Virus record (IMG/VR): IMGVR_UViG_3300044701_002547
Coordinates: 41,676 to 105,675 of that record
Direction: 5' to 3' (one strand)
DNA: 64,000 bases
DNA from: a virus
In this document: one piece after another, positions 33,637 through 41,975 of the stretch
How positions within the stretch are numbered: position 1 is the stretch's first letter
How the letters are laid out: the number at the start of each line of letters is the position of its first letter
Notes under the pieces: generated by a model
What the model saw: only the letters and a program-made list of their open reading frames with translations
Told to the model about the DNA's origin: nothing
Databases searched by the model: none
Made by a program: the position numbers and the translations under genes

Positions 33637-34671
33637 ATGGCATTACAAGCATCTGGTCCGATTTCTTTTTCTCAAATTGCAAATGAATTTGGAACACCAC
33701 CTGGAATAAATTTAGGTGCTTATAGAGTAAGTCAAAATGTGGGGTCTTTAAGTAATCTTGCATTAGATAACGCAGTAAATGCTTCTGGAATTGTTACTGC
33801 TTTAATACCCCAATCAGGTGCTATTAAGTTTAGTGATTTTTATAATAAAAAATTGAATGTTATTGTTGATTTGTTTTCAGTTCCAGATTATTCTCAAAGA
33901 CTTGTTGCAAGATCTAGATATCCAAATAATTCTATTCCTATAATTCCTTCGGGTGCAGTAAAAAGTAATCCATCTAGTACATCGGGGACTAGAATAATTA
34001 TCAATGTCAATAAAATTATTGGATCCTCTAAAAATAATATTAATCAAGTTGCCGTAAGAACTGGATCTTGGGATACTAATACTCAATTAGAGATGCAAAT
34101 TGGTCAAAATGCACAGATTTATGGTGCTGGTGGAAATGGTGGTGCAGGAGGATCTAACTCTCAAGCAGGACAACCTGGAGGTTCTGGAACTAGTGCATTG
34201 GGAATTGATTATCCAGTTACTGTAGTAAATAGAGGATATATTCAAGCAGGTGGTGGTGGAGGTGGTGGGGGTAGTTGGATTAATAGAACCACTAGAACTG
34301 GATCTTTCACTCGAAATAGAAGGGAAAGAAGATCTGGTGGTAATGGTGGTGGAGGAGGAGCTGGATTCCCTCTTGGAACTGGAGGACCTGGCGGATCTGG
34401 ATCCGCTAATAACGGAAATCCTGGATCTTCAGGAACACTTAGAACTGGCGGCCCCGGTGGGACAAACGGTGGAACTGGTGGTGCAGGTGGAGGAGGAGGA
34501 GCTGGTGGACGTTCAGGAACTGCAGGTGCTGCAGGCAATGCAGCAGGAGGTGCCGCTGGTGGTGGTGGAAGAGCAATTATCATTTATAATAATGGAACTG
34601 GTACAACTATTAGAAATGTTGGTGCCGGAACTATTATTGGAAGTACGATTATCAATACAATCCCACAATAA
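33637..34671 (+). CDS. Glycine-rich tail adhesin candidate
   Basis: The ATG at 33637 has AAGGAG 10 nt upstream. The 344-aa protein begins MALQASGPISFSQIANEFGT, a motif common at the start of phage tail-tip proteins, then a beta region, then about residues 165-315 packed with polyglycine segments (AGGGGGGGGSW, GGGGGAG). Such arrays form glycine-rich sandwiches in receptor-binding tips such as gp38 of T2/S16-like phages. By analogy this may be a receptor-binding tip. The host receptor is not deducible. Confidence 0.65.
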   Translation: MALQASGPISFSQIANEFGTPPGINLGAYRVSQNVGSLSNLALDNAVNASGIVTALIPQSGAIKFSDFYNKKLNVIVDLFSVPDYSQRLVARSRYPNNSIPIIPSGAVKSNPSSTSGTRIIINVNKIIGSSKNNINQVAVRTGSWDTNTQLEMQIGQNAQIYGAGGNGGAGGSNSQAGQPGGSGTSALGIDYPVTVVNRGYIQAGGGGGGGGSWINRTTRTGSFTRNRRERRSGGNGGGGGAGFPLGTGGPGGSGSANNGNPGSSGTLRTGGPGGTNGGTGGAGGGGGAGGRSGTAGAAGNAAGGAAGGGGRAIIIYNNGTGTTIRNVGAGTIIGSTIINTIPQ

Positions 34672-34677
34672 TAAATA
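34670..34677 (+). promoter_or_regulatory. NATAAATA late-type promoter candidate
   Basis: AATAAATA overlaps the end of the adhesin gene and lies 20 nt before the next ATG. Confidence 0.4.
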
Positions 34678-34696
34678 ACTAAAAATACTATAAGAA

Positions 34697-36433
34697 ATGG
34701 CAAATAATTATAGAAAGTCATTTAATTTTAGAAGTGGCGTTCAGGTTGATAATGATAATTTTATTGTAGATCCAAATGGATTAGTCGGAATTGGTACTTC
34801 TATTCCGACTGAATTTTTTGATCTTCGTGGAAATGCAAAAATTGTTGGATTAGTTACGGCAAATAATCTAGCAGTATCTGGAGTCTCCACATTTTATAAT
34901 GATGTAAAAGTAGGAACAGGAATTACATTTAACCCTTCTACTGGGGCAGTTAATGCGACAACATTTTATGGAAGTGCTGGAGGTCTTACAGGATTTTATG
35001 CTGTTGCAATTGATGGATGGTACATAGACATTCCCAACTCTGGAATTTTTACAACATTTAAAGTTGGTATAGGAACTACTTTTCCTCAGTATTCTTTGCA
35101 GATTGGAGAGGATCCTATAACTGGGACTGGATTTTCTGTAGATGAATTGACAGGTAACGTATATACTACTGGAATTATTACTGCAAACTCTTTTGTTGGA
35201 GTTGGAACAGGATTAACTGACCTAAATGCGTCGAATATTTCTTCGGGAACAATAAGTTCGGAAAGATTACCAGTTCTTCCTAATGCTAAAATTCCAGATA
35301 ATTTCCAAGTTGCTGGAATTATTACTGCCCTAGGTTCATTTAATGGAACTCTAGTTGGGATTGCATCTACAGCAAGAGATTTAACTTCTAATGCTACAAT
35401 TAATATAGAAGCAGCAACTGTTGGAGTTTCTACAATTTCCACAAGACTTAGAACAAGTGGGTCAGTTGGAGTGAATACAGATGTACCTTATGCTGCTGTT
35501 CACGTTGTAGGATCATCGAGCACTACATTACATCTTACTGCAGATACAACTAATATTACTTTAGGTAGAAGTTTAAGTCCGACGGGAAATACTGGAGGTC
35601 TTAGATTTGGTAATACGAATGGATTATATCCTTCAAGCACAACTAGGTCTTTAGACATTATTAACTATGATACTGGAAATTTAAATTATTATTTACATTA
35701 TGGAGTCTCTGGAGTTGGAACTGGCAATTTCAATTGGATATATGCTCCAGATTCAACAAATGCATTGATGACCTTGACCTATGGTGGAAGACTTGGTATA
35801 GGTATTACAAATCCAACACATAGTCTTGAAGTAAATGGATCTGCACAAGTTACATCTTTAAATGTTAGTGGAAGTGTTTATGCAACTGGTGTAGGAGCTA
35901 CTGTAACTGTAAGAGATCTTTATATTTTAGATGGTCAAAATGGTGTAGTAGATGCTGACGGATCTTCTTTGTTTGATTTACCATTAAACTTTACCTCTGG
36001 AATTTCAACATTCTATGATCTTAAAGTAACTAATTTGGGACTTTTTGAACAAAAAATTGGTATTGGAAATATAAATCCATTAGAACCTTTACACATTGGT
36101 GGTGATTATTTAATTGATCCAGAAGATGCTGTAGTTATTAATTCTTCTGGAATTGGAATTGGAACAACGGCACTTAGATATGGAGCAGGAATTGAAGGAA
36201 TTAGTGTAACAGCATTATTTGGTTCAGTTGGAGTAGGAACAACTAATCCAGATAATCCAAGTGATCCAGCTGGAACAAGAGTACGTGTAGATGGAGATGT
36301 GGCAATTAGAGCTGGAGATCTTTATGTTGGTGTCAGTACGGCAAGGGGTGTAATATTAACATCTCCAAACGGAACAAAATATCGATTAACTGTCTCTAAT
36401 ACTGGAACTTTAAGTACTGTTTTAGTGCCATAA
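34697..36433 (+). CDS. Repetitive tail fibre-like protein
   Basis: This 578-aa protein is built of repeats around GIGTTxPxxxLxIxG (LVGIGTSIPTEFFDL, VGIGTTFPQYSLQI, LGIGITNPTHSLEVNG, IGIGNINPLEPLHIGG, VGVGTTNPDNPS). These are short beta-strand repeats typical of trimeric fibres. It ends without an S74 domain. It is the last gene of the tail block and is followed by a terminator. Confidence 0.7.
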   Translation: MANNYRKSFNFRSGVQVDNDNFIVDPNGLVGIGTSIPTEFFDLRGNAKIVGLVTANNLAVSGVSTFYNDVKVGTGITFNPSTGAVNATTFYGSAGGLTGFYAVAIDGWYIDIPNSGIFTTFKVGIGTTFPQYSLQIGEDPITGTGFSVDELTGNVYTTGIITANSFVGVGTGLTDLNASNISSGTISSERLPVLPNAKIPDNFQVAGIITALGSFNGTLVGIASTARDLTSNATINIEAATVGVSTISTRLRTSGSVGVNTDVPYAAVHVVGSSSTTLHLTADTTNITLGRSLSPTGNTGGLRFGNTNGLYPSSTTRSLDIINYDTGNLNYYLHYGVSGVGTGNFNWIYAPDSTNALMTLTYGGRLGIGITNPTHSLEVNGSAQVTSLNVSGSVYATGVGATVTVRDLYILDGQNGVVDADGSSLFDLPLNFTSGISTFYDLKVTNLGLFEQKIGIGNINPLEPLHIGGDYLIDPEDAVVINSSGIGIGTTALRYGAGIEGISVTALFGSVGVGTTNPDNPSDPAGTRVRVDGDVAIRAGDLYVGVSTARGVILTSPNGTKYRLTVSNTGTLSTVLVP

Positions 36434-36492
36434 CAACCACTTTCCAAACTGGCACACAGGGGGTCGCAAGACCCCTTTTTTGCTGCTATAAT
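36433..36492 (+). promoter_or_regulatory. Operator-hairpin promoter module A (helicase)
   Basis: The right half AAACTGGCACA ends at 36456, and the left half is degenerate. TATAAT is at 36487-36492, 37 nt after the start of TGGCACA. The start codon at 36516 lies 24 nt further on. Between them is a hairpin that is also a real terminator. Confidence 0.65.
36460..36481 (+). terminator. Terminator of the tail block inside promoter module A
   Basis: GGGGTC (36460-36465), loop GCAA, GACCCC (36470-36475) and six T form a strong Rho-independent terminator, 6 nt before the -10 of the helicase promoter. Confidence 0.85.
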
Positions 36493-36515
36493 ACTTTCAT
36501 ATTCAGCAGAGAACC

Positions 36516-37742
36516 GTGATTCAACTCCGTCCTCACCAACAGACTGCTCTGGATGCCCTCGCTCAGCATTCTAAGGGTATCTGTGTGTTCCCGACTGGTG
36601 GTGGTAAGACCAACGTGGGAATCTTCGATGCTATGCGTGAGTTTCAGTCTGACGCCCCTAAGACCGTTGTAGTGGTTGCTCCTCGCATTCTGCTTGCCGA
36701 GCAACTCTCCAGTGAGTATCTGGAGTTCATCACTACCGTTGCTGTGCTTCACGTTCATTCGGGTGAGACGCACCACTATAGCACGACCAAACCCGCAGAG
36801 ATTTACAACTGGTGCCGTCGTGCCTACAAGCATCAACTGATTTTCACCACCTATAACTCTCTGCAGCGTCTGGTTGATGCAGATATTGAGGTGGATACGA
36901 TCTACTTTGATGAGGCACATAATAGCGTTCAGCGTCACTTCTTCCCTGCCGTTGAGCACTTTGCTGCTGAGGCAAAGCGTTGTTATTTCTTCACCGCCAC
37001 GCCCAAGTATTCTGTGACTGTGGGTAAGGCAGGTATGAACGACGCTGATGTGTATGGTCAAATCATCGCTAAGGTTCCTGCTCCTGAACTGGTGGAGGGT
37101 GGTTACATCATTCCCCCTAAGGTCATCACCGCCCCGATGCGCCTCTCTGTGAAGGGTGAGGACATCGCCCAGCGTGACTGTGAGTATCTGCTCCAGATCA
37201 TTCAGGAGAACCCTGTGGATAAGATTCTGGTGTGTGCGAAGGCAACCAAGCACATCATCGGTCTGCTGTCTGAAACTGACTTTGCCCAGCAACTGGAAGA
37301 GGCAGGATACTCTGTGCTTCACATCACCGCAAAGCACGGTGCTTTTATTGACGGTCAGAAAGTCAATCGTGAGGTGTTCTTTGATACGCTGAATGAGTGG
37401 GGCAAGGATGCCGACAAGAAGTTTGTGGTTCTTCATCACAGCATTCTTGCCGAAGGCATCAACATCTCTGCTCTGGAAGCGGTCGTGTTCCTGCGCTCTA
37501 TGGACGTTGTGGGCATCGGGCAGACGGTTGGGCGTACTCTGCGTCTTCACCCCGCTGACGCTGCTGGAATCCGCTCTGGTGCGCTTCAGGCGGGCGCTCT
37601 GGAGTCCTACACCAAGTCCTATGGTCTGGTGGTCTGCCCCGTGTTTGACCGTGCTTCTGCGGGCACTGCGAAGGCAGTCCAGAACGTCGTGGATATCATC
37701 TTTGAGCAGGGTGACGTTGCCGTCAGTGTTGTTAGGAGGTAA
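36516..37742 (+). CDS. Superfamily 2 DNA/RNA helicase
   Basis: This 408-aa protein starts at GTG. Motif I is PTGGGKT (about residue 27-33), motif Ia VVVAPRILLAEQ, motif II DEAH (FDEAHNSV), motif III TATP, and motif VI QTVGRTLR. It is an ATP-dependent translocase, perhaps analogous to T4 UvsW or a type III restriction-like helicase. Base composition is clearly GC-richer than the flanking tail and oxygenase genes, suggesting different codon selection or origin. It is driven by operator module A. Confidence 0.88.
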   Translation: MIQLRPHQQTALDALAQHSKGICVFPTGGGKTNVGIFDAMREFQSDAPKTVVVVAPRILLAEQLSSEYLEFITTVAVLHVHSGETHHYSTTKPAEIYNWCRRAYKHQLIFTTYNSLQRLVDADIEVDTIYFDEAHNSVQRHFFPAVEHFAAEAKRCYFFTATPKYSVTVGKAGMNDADVYGQIIAKVPAPELVEGGYIIPPKVITAPMRLSVKGEDIAQRDCEYLLQIIQENPVDKILVCAKATKHIIGLLSETDFAQQLEEAGYSVLHITAKHGAFIDGQKVNREVFFDTLNEWGKDADKKFVVLHHSILAEGINISALEAVVFLRSMDVVGIGQTVGRTLRLHPADAAGIRSGALQAGALESYTKSYGLVVCPVFDRASAGTAKAVQNVVDIIFEQGDVAVSVVRR

Positions 37743-37743
37743 G

Positions 37744-38421
37744 ATGACTGAAGAATTAAAAATCTATGCTGAACCAATTACGTCTTTGTATTATGTAAAA
37801 TCTAAAATTCCAAATAAAATATTGAATCTAATAAACGAGGACATTGATTATCTTCTAAACAATAAAGATGAGTTTAAAAAATGGAATCAATATTTGGCTG
37901 GAAATATTTCTGAAGAATATAAATTTTCTGGGAAAAGTTATGAATTATTAGAAGAATTTGTTTTAAAAATCGCTGAAAATTATTTTTATGTTATTGAGGA
38001 TGAAAAATTAAACCCATATAAAAAATATGATCATTTTGATACATTTTTTAACAAAGAAAGGACATATATTCTTGAAAGTTTGTGGGTAAATTTTCAGAAA
38101 AAATATGAATTCAATCCCATTCACTCCCATAGCGGAGATTATTCTTTTGTGATTTGGGTTCGAATACCTTATGATCTTCAAAATGAATTGAATCAGGATA
38201 ATTGTAAGAATTCAAATCAAGCATTCAATTCTTTGTTTTCCTTCTCCTTCACTTCTGCATCTGGAGATATTCAGTCTTTGACATTAGAAATAGATAAAAC
38301 CTGGGAAGGTGTTATAGTAATGTTTCCATCTTGGCTTATGCACACAGTATATCCTTTTTATACTTCAGATGACTATAGAGTCTCTATTGCGGGAAATATA
38401 TACCTAAGAGAAGAAATGTAA
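37744..38421 (+). CDS. 2OG-Fe(II) oxygenase-like protein 1
   Basis: This 225-aa protein starts at ATG 37744 with GGAGGT just upstream. A longer frame upstream overlaps the helicase and is rejected. The double-stranded beta-helix signs are NPIHSHSGDYSFVIWVRIPY (His/Asp ligands), VIVMFPSWLMHTVYPF (distal His) and YRVSIAGNIYL (2OG-binding Arg). Such phage enzymes probably hydroxylate a protein or nucleic-acid target. It is coupled closely to the helicase. Confidence 0.78.
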   Translation: MTEELKIYAEPITSLYYVKSKIPNKILNLINEDIDYLLNNKDEFKKWNQYLAGNISEEYKFSGKSYELLEEFVLKIAENYFYVIEDEKLNPYKKYDHFDTFFNKERTYILESLWVNFQKKYEFNPIHSHSGDYSFVIWVRIPYDLQNELNQDNCKNSNQAFNSLFSFSFTSASGDIQSLTLEIDKTWEGVIVMFPSWLMHTVYPFYTSDDYRVSIAGNIYLREEM

Positions 38422-38424
38422 CAA

Positions 38425-39090
38425 ATGAAAAAAACATATGATGATCAATCAAAAATCTCAATTTTTCCAATATCATTTTTCCAGACAAAAGTGGAAAATA
38501 ATGATGAGATTAAAAAAGATTTGGTTTCTAAAATTCTTAAAGATTCCGAAGACCTTCAAATCCCAGAAGGGTGGTTTACTCATAAACTAAAAACTTCTTT
38601 TTCTGGAGAAAAACCAGGGAAAGAAGTTTTCTTTGGGGAAGATAATACATATCAATCAATTTTAGAACAGAAATACGCAAGATGTTTTGATAGGTTTTTT
38701 GATTATAATTATCAGATTATGATTGATGAAATATGGTATAATTGTTATGCAAAAGATGAATATCAAGAGGAACACGATCACTTGGGGGGACCATTTAATA
38801 ATGTACAGTTTTCCTGCATTCACTTTTTATCCTTTGACAAAACTTCTCATAATCCTCCAGTGTTTTCGGATCCATTGGAACAGGTAAGGAATCTTTCTTT
38901 GGAAATGGAAAGAAATATGTATGATTCTAAATATTCACCACAAATTGAAGAAGGTGATTTTATTATGTTTCCCTCATATCTTCGTCATTCTGTTTTACCA
39001 AAAAATTATAATAGGAAGTATCCAAGAATTACAATAGCTATGAATATAAAAGTTTTACAGTATGGAGAGCAAGGACAAAATGACTATTAA
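38425..39090 (+). CDS. 2OG-Fe(II) oxygenase-like protein 2
   Basis: This 221-aa protein has the ligands EEHDHLGG (His-x-Asp/His region), FIMFPSYLRHSVLP and YPRITIAMNIKV. It is divergent from its neighbours. It starts 3 bases after the previous gene and overlaps the next by 11 bases. Substrate unknown. Confidence 0.72.
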   Translation: MKKTYDDQSKISIFPISFFQTKVENNDEIKKDLVSKILKDSEDLQIPEGWFTHKLKTSFSGEKPGKEVFFGEDNTYQSILEQKYARCFDRFFDYNYQIMIDEIWYNCYAKDEYQEEHDHLGGPFNNVQFSCIHFLSFDKTSHNPPVFSDPLEQVRNLSLEMERNMYDSKYSPQIEEGDFIMFPSYLRHSVLPKNYNRKYPRITIAMNIKVLQYGEQGQNDY

Positions 39091-39703
39091 TGTTTATGAT
39101 GAATTTTTTTCTGAGGAAGATCACCAGTTTATATTCAACTATTGTGAAAATGCCTCATATTTCTATGGAGAAAAGGATAAGGAATATGATGGCCCATACT
39201 ATGAAAATTATGAAAAAGATCTTGCGAAATATTGTACTGGATTAGTTCATGAAGTTTATTTTTATAGGGATGAACTAAATGAACTTCCTTCATATGAAGA
39301 AGTGTATTTGCCTGGTGGTGGATGTAATAAATTCATAAATCAAAGAAAATTCTTTGATTTATTTACTTTGGCGATAGAAAATAGATTTCCAATCTATAAA
39401 CAAAAAGATGTCACTCGTGTGTACATTAATTGTTTTGCCCCCTTAGAGAACCCATATTTTCATACTGATGGTGATATAGGTACAACATTTTTATATTATC
39501 CAAACAAAAGATGGGAATTGGATGAGGGGGGAGAAACTCAATTTTTTATTGATAATAGCATTTATGGAGTACCACCTATTCCAAACCGCCTAATTTATTT
39601 TGACGCTAATTTACTTCATAGGGCAACTTCTTTTCGTAGCTCTCATAGATTTTCAATTGCCGTCAAGTATCAAATGCATGAAAGTCCCAATTGGAAAGAT
39701 TGA
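39080..39703 (+). CDS. 2OG-Fe(II) oxygenase-like protein 3 (prolyl hydroxylase type)
   Basis: This 207-aa protein is started at ATG 39080 because AAGGA lies 4 nt upstream; ATG 39062 is the alternative. HTDGD (iron ligands HxD), DEGGETQFF, RLIYFDANLLHRATSF (distal His) and SHRFSIAVKYQ (Arg for 2OG) are a clear prolyl-4-hydroxylase-like set. It is the third oxygenase-like gene in a row. Confidence 0.8.
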   Translation: MTINVYDEFFSEEDHQFIFNYCENASYFYGEKDKEYDGPYYENYEKDLAKYCTGLVHEVYFYRDELNELPSYEEVYLPGGGCNKFINQRKFFDLFTLAIENRFPIYKQKDVTRVYINCFAPLENPYFHTDGDIGTTFLYYPNKRWELDEGGETQFFIDNSIYGVPPIPNRLIYFDANLLHRATSFRSSHRFSIAVKYQMHESPNWKD

Positions 39704-39704
39704 C

Positions 39705-39764
39705 CAAGACACTTTTTAAACTGGCACATAGGAGATTTACAGAACCCAAATATTTTACTATAAT
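39705..39764 (+). promoter_or_regulatory. Operator promoter module B
   Basis: GACACTTTTTAAACTGGCACA-type dyad: left GACACTT, right AAACTGGCACA ending 39728. -35 TTTACA (39736), 17 bp, TATAAT (39759-39764). The ATG at 39788 is 23 nt on. The leader has AAGGTAATC. Confidence 0.75.
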
Positions 39765-39787
39765 ACTAAGGTAATCCACAGAAATCC

Positions 39788-39934
39788 ATGAAGTACAACG
39801 TCATCTTCGTCGCTGGTAATCATCGTCTGACTGAAGAAGTTTATGCTAACAATCCTCGTGAGGCACAGGATGTCGTCAAGGCACGAAATCCTAATGCTCG
39901 TATCGTGAATGTGACTGCTGGCAACAGTCGGTAA
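39788..39934 (+). CDS. Small protein, 48 aa, tandem paralogue 1
   Basis: The product (YNVIFVAGNHRLTEEVYANN, PREAQDVVKARNPNARIVNV) resembles the protein encoded just downstream: both have a beta strand, a helix with A-x-x-ARNPxA, and a final V-x-VTA strand. Function unknown. It is driven by module B. Confidence 0.65.
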   Translation: MKYNVIFVAGNHRLTEEVYANNPREAQDVVKARNPNARIVNVTAGNSR

Positions 39935-39945
39935 GAGATTTTCAA

Positions 39946-40089
39946 ATGCGTTGTAAAGTTCAACTCTATGTTGCGGGTAAAGTCTTTGACGAAATCGTTG
40001 AAGCAAAAGATTATCAGGACGCAAAACAAACTGCTCTTGCCCGCAATCCAACAGCAAAAGTAATTAGTGTAACTGCAATTTTCGGATGA
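39946..40089 (+). CDS. Small protein, 47 aa, tandem paralogue 2
   Basis: The product (CKVQLYVAGKVFDEIVEAKD, QTALARNPTAKVISVTAIFG) is similar in layout to the preceding gene, indicating duplication. It overlaps the next gene by ATGA. Function unknown. Confidence 0.65.
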   Translation: MRCKVQLYVAGKVFDEIVEAKDYQDAKQTALARNPTAKVISVTAIFG

Positions 40090-40340
40090 ATATTCAAAAC
40101 GAAAGTCTCTTGAATCCTAAACCAGGAGACCCAAACGGTTATGTGACCAAAGATTTAAAGTGGGCAGCAGTTCCTTGGGGAACTCAGTTTATCGTGATTT
40201 GTAATGGGCAGCAGGTTCATACTGCTAAGACACTCACACTTGCTAAAGAGTACATTAAAAAGAAGGTTCAACAAACTCCAAGAAAAAGAAAGACCACTTC
40301 AAGTCTTGAGTCATATTTAACGGATTCTAAACCTGATTAA
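40086..40340 (+). CDS. Small basic protein, 84 aa
   Basis: MNIQNESLLNPKPGDPNGYV at the start, then LKWAAVPWGTQFIVICNGQQ, and a very basic end (TPRKRKTTSS) that could bind nucleic acid. Translation is probably coupled to the upstream gene. Function unknown. Confidence 0.6.
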   Translation: MNIQNESLLNPKPGDPNGYVTKDLKWAAVPWGTQFIVICNGQQVHTAKTLTLAKEYIKKKVQQTPRKRKTTSSLESYLTDSKPD

Positions 40341-40362
40341 ATACTAATAGCATAAAAAAAAT

Positions 40363-40536
40363 ATGACAGAAGAAACTCAAATTGATAAGTGGAATCGCGG
40401 TCTTACACTCTTTGAAGAAAGTGTATTGAAACCAGATCACGAACTTCGTAATTGCGCTCATAATCAAAAGTGCTATCACGAACTGATGTATATTCGTGAG
40501 AATGTGCTTCAATACCTTAAAACACTGAGAAAATGA
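40363..40536 (+). CDS. Small hypothetical protein, 57 aa
   Basis: The ATG ORF encodes a helical product (NRGLTLFEESVLKPDHELRN, CYHELMYIRENVLQYLKTLR). It overlaps the next gene by ATGA. Function unknown. Confidence 0.6.
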   Translation: MTEETQIDKWNRGLTLFEESVLKPDHELRNCAHNQKCYHELMYIRENVLQYLKTLRK

Positions 40537-40772
40537 CTTCCACTTATGTTTATCTGCTAATCTTTGTTTGTATAACGTACTTGATTGCAACGGACGAAAG
40601 TATTGCAAAGGCAGTTTATTTGAGTTCTCAACTTGCAAAATTTCAGTTTGAGAAGTTTAAGTGGTGGATTCGCTACTCTCCAGATAATCCTATTGTTCGT
40701 TATTTAATGTGGAGACGAGCATATAAACTTGCAAAAGAATTGAGAGACGAGTTAGAATCAAATGCTAAATAA
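40533..40772 (+). CDS. Small membrane-anchored protein, 79 aa
   Basis: A hydrophobic N-terminus (YVYLLIFVCITYLIA) is followed by an amphipathic basic region (FKWWIRYSPDNP, WRRAYKLAKELRDELES). Probably an inner-membrane protein. Function unknown. Confidence 0.6.
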   Translation: MTSTYVYLLIFVCITYLIATDESIAKAVYLSSQLAKFQFEKFKWWIRYSPDNPIVRYLMWRRAYKLAKELRDELESNAK

Positions 40773-40791
40773 CCCAATATGGAGACTACAT

Positions 40792-41115
40792 ATGCTCTCT
40801 ACTCAATACCGATTAAGACTTGAAGAAATCTGTAGTCGTATTGCCAAGCACGAAGCAGTCGGTCTGGAAGATATGATCTGGGCGGAAAAACTTGCAAAAG
40901 CAAATCAAACTGCAGCAAAGTTTCTTCGTCAGGCAAGAAGAAAAGCAGAAAATCCTGATATGCAAGAAGGAGATTTAGATGATTTCCTAAACCAACTTGA
41001 TATTGGTGGATTGGGGCACGAAAGATTTGGTAAAACTGGATTTGATAGTGTTGATGAGATTGTAGATTGGTTCAGCAGAGATGATGAGGATGGAGACTGG
41101 AGGAGAAGAGACTGA
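40792..41115 (+). CDS. Conserved cyanophage protein, 107 aa
   Basis: I choose ATG 40792 (MLSTQYRLRLEEICSRIAKH) because GGAG lies 8 nt before it; ATG 40762, overlapping the previous gene, is the alternative. EDMIWAEKLAKANQTAAKFL and an acidic C-terminus are familiar from cyanophage hypotheticals. It overlaps the glutaredoxin gene by one base. Confidence 0.6.
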   Translation: MLSTQYRLRLEEICSRIAKHEAVGLEDMIWAEKLAKANQTAAKFLRQARRKAENPDMQEGDLDDFLNQLDIGGLGHERFGKTGFDSVDEIVDWFSRDDEDGDWRRRD

Positions 41116-41351
41116 TGCAAGCAGTATTGTATTCTAAAGAAAAATGTCTGGAATGTGATAGAGCAAGATCACTTCTGGAAAGTTTAAATATTTCTCATTT
41201 AGAGTATAAACTTGGAAGAGATTATAATGAGAAACAATTCTATGCTGAGTTTGGAGACCACGCAGAGTTTCCTCAGGTAGCGATTGACTATAAGCATATT
41301 GGAAGTCTTAAGGAGACGCTTCAGTATCTTAAAGAAAAGCAACTTATATGA
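41115..41351 (+). CDS. Second glutaredoxin-like protein (CLEC motif)
   Basis: This 78-aa protein has a thioredoxin-fold glutaredoxin pattern with active site CLEC at residues 11-14, FPQVAIDYKHIGSLKETLQY and the same C-terminal YLKEKQLI as the product at 4030. It is clearly a paralogue of that glutaredoxin but with an acidic, atypical active site, which may change its redox partner. Confidence 0.82.
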   Translation: MQAVLYSKEKCLECDRARSLLESLNISHLEYKLGRDYNEKQFYAEFGDHAEFPQVAIDYKHIGSLKETLQYLKEKQLI

Positions 41352-41352
41352 C

Positions 41353-41381
41353 TTGACGAATAGCAAAAAGCACTCTATAAT
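41353..41381 (+). promoter_or_regulatory. Sigma-70 promoter
   Basis: TTGACG (41353-41358), 17 bp, TATAAT (41376-41381). The ATG at 41403 is 22 nt past the -10. Confidence 0.75.
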
Positions 41382-41402
41382 ATCCGCATATACATTTTGA
41401 TT

Positions 41403-41606
41403 ATGGAATACAAACCCTATAGTGTGGAATGGAATCGGCGGAGGTATCTTGCCGAAGCAATTCAACAATACTTTGATACTGATGCTTCTGTAGATATTGT
41501 CCTAGACGATATTGTGAGTGTTCTTGAAGAGAATGTAGAATATCATAAGAGTCGTGCAGAAAGATTTCAAGAAGTATTGGATGGTTTGAAATCTCTTCCA
41601 TACTAA
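41403..41606 (+). CDS. Small hypothetical protein, 67 aa
   Basis: MEYKPYSVEWNRRRYLAEAI and SVLEENVEYHKSRAERFQEV. Helical, charged, unknown function. The start is set by the promoter 22 nt upstream. Confidence 0.6.
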   Translation: MEYKPYSVEWNRRRYLAEAIQQYFDTDASVDIVLDDIVSVLEENVEYHKSRAERFQEVLDGLKSLPY

Positions 41607-41716
41607 TAAGATGTGTTAAGAATTCCACACAGAACTCCTACATAATGCTAGAATAATGAGGTCATAAAAATGAGCGAAAATTCTTTGTTATGATATTCTT
41701 TGTGCGTGGAGGTATT

Positions 41717-41890
41717 ATGCACAATTTAATTTCTTACAATCAACTTGCTTCTTGGAACCACTTAGATCAAACAATAGATAAATTCATTGAGGAAACTGAA
41801 ATTATTAACGATTACTATCAGTGTTTAATTGAGTGTAGTGATAATCAAGCAGAGTGTAAACGAATTTGTAAAGCAATATTGTCCTCCTAG
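41717..41890 (+). CDS. Small conserved protein, 57 aa, with C-rich tail
   Basis: GGAGG lies 4 nt before ATG 41717, which decides the start. The product (LDQTIDKFIEETEIINDYYQ, CLIECSDNQAECKRICKAIL) has four cysteines in its last third that could bind a metal or form disulfides. I have seen similar peptides in cyanobacteria and their phages. Function unknown. Confidence 0.65.
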   Translation: MHNLISYNQLASWNHLDQTIDKFIEETEIINDYYQCLIECSDNQAECKRICKAILSS

Positions 41891-41946
41891 ACCAGTTTAG
41901 AAACCGTCCATCGACCCTTGACTTTCCCAGTCAGGGGTCTTATAGT
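41888..41946 (+). promoter_or_regulatory. Operator-hairpin promoter module C
   Basis: A divergent dyad (left ACCAGTT, right AAACCGTCCA) ends near 41911. TTGACT (41918-41923), 17 bp, TATAGT (41941-41946). GACCCTTGACT and AGTCAGGGGTC (41913-41939) form an 11-bp inverted repeat with one wobble that includes the -35. The ATG at 41976 is 29 nt past the -10. Confidence 0.65.
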
Positions 41947-41975
41947 ATGTTCATTGATCCCGCAAAACCTGCATT

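Noticed and set aside
34242-34583. Minus-strand proline-rich ORF
   Set aside because: It is the complement of the polyglycine coding sequence; glycine codons read as proline on the other strand.
36433-36456. Operator dyads as CRP or NtcA sites
   Set aside because: The half-site spacing (TGTG-half to CACA-half over 24 bp) does not fit CRP (TGTGA, 6 bp, TCACA) or NtcA (GTA, 8 bp, TAC).
36486-37550. 354-aa minus-strand ORF opposite the helicase
   Set aside because: The plus frame has all helicase motifs; the antisense frame is open only because of GC-rich codon bias.
37393-37740. N-terminal extension of the first oxygenase gene into the helicase
   Set aside because: The extension reads as random Arg/Ser/Leu-rich sequence, and ATG 37744 has a strong GGAGGT site.
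41670-41693. Seven-codon ORF (possible leader peptide)
   Set aside because: Too short and without a regulatory structure or clear promoter to support attenuation.
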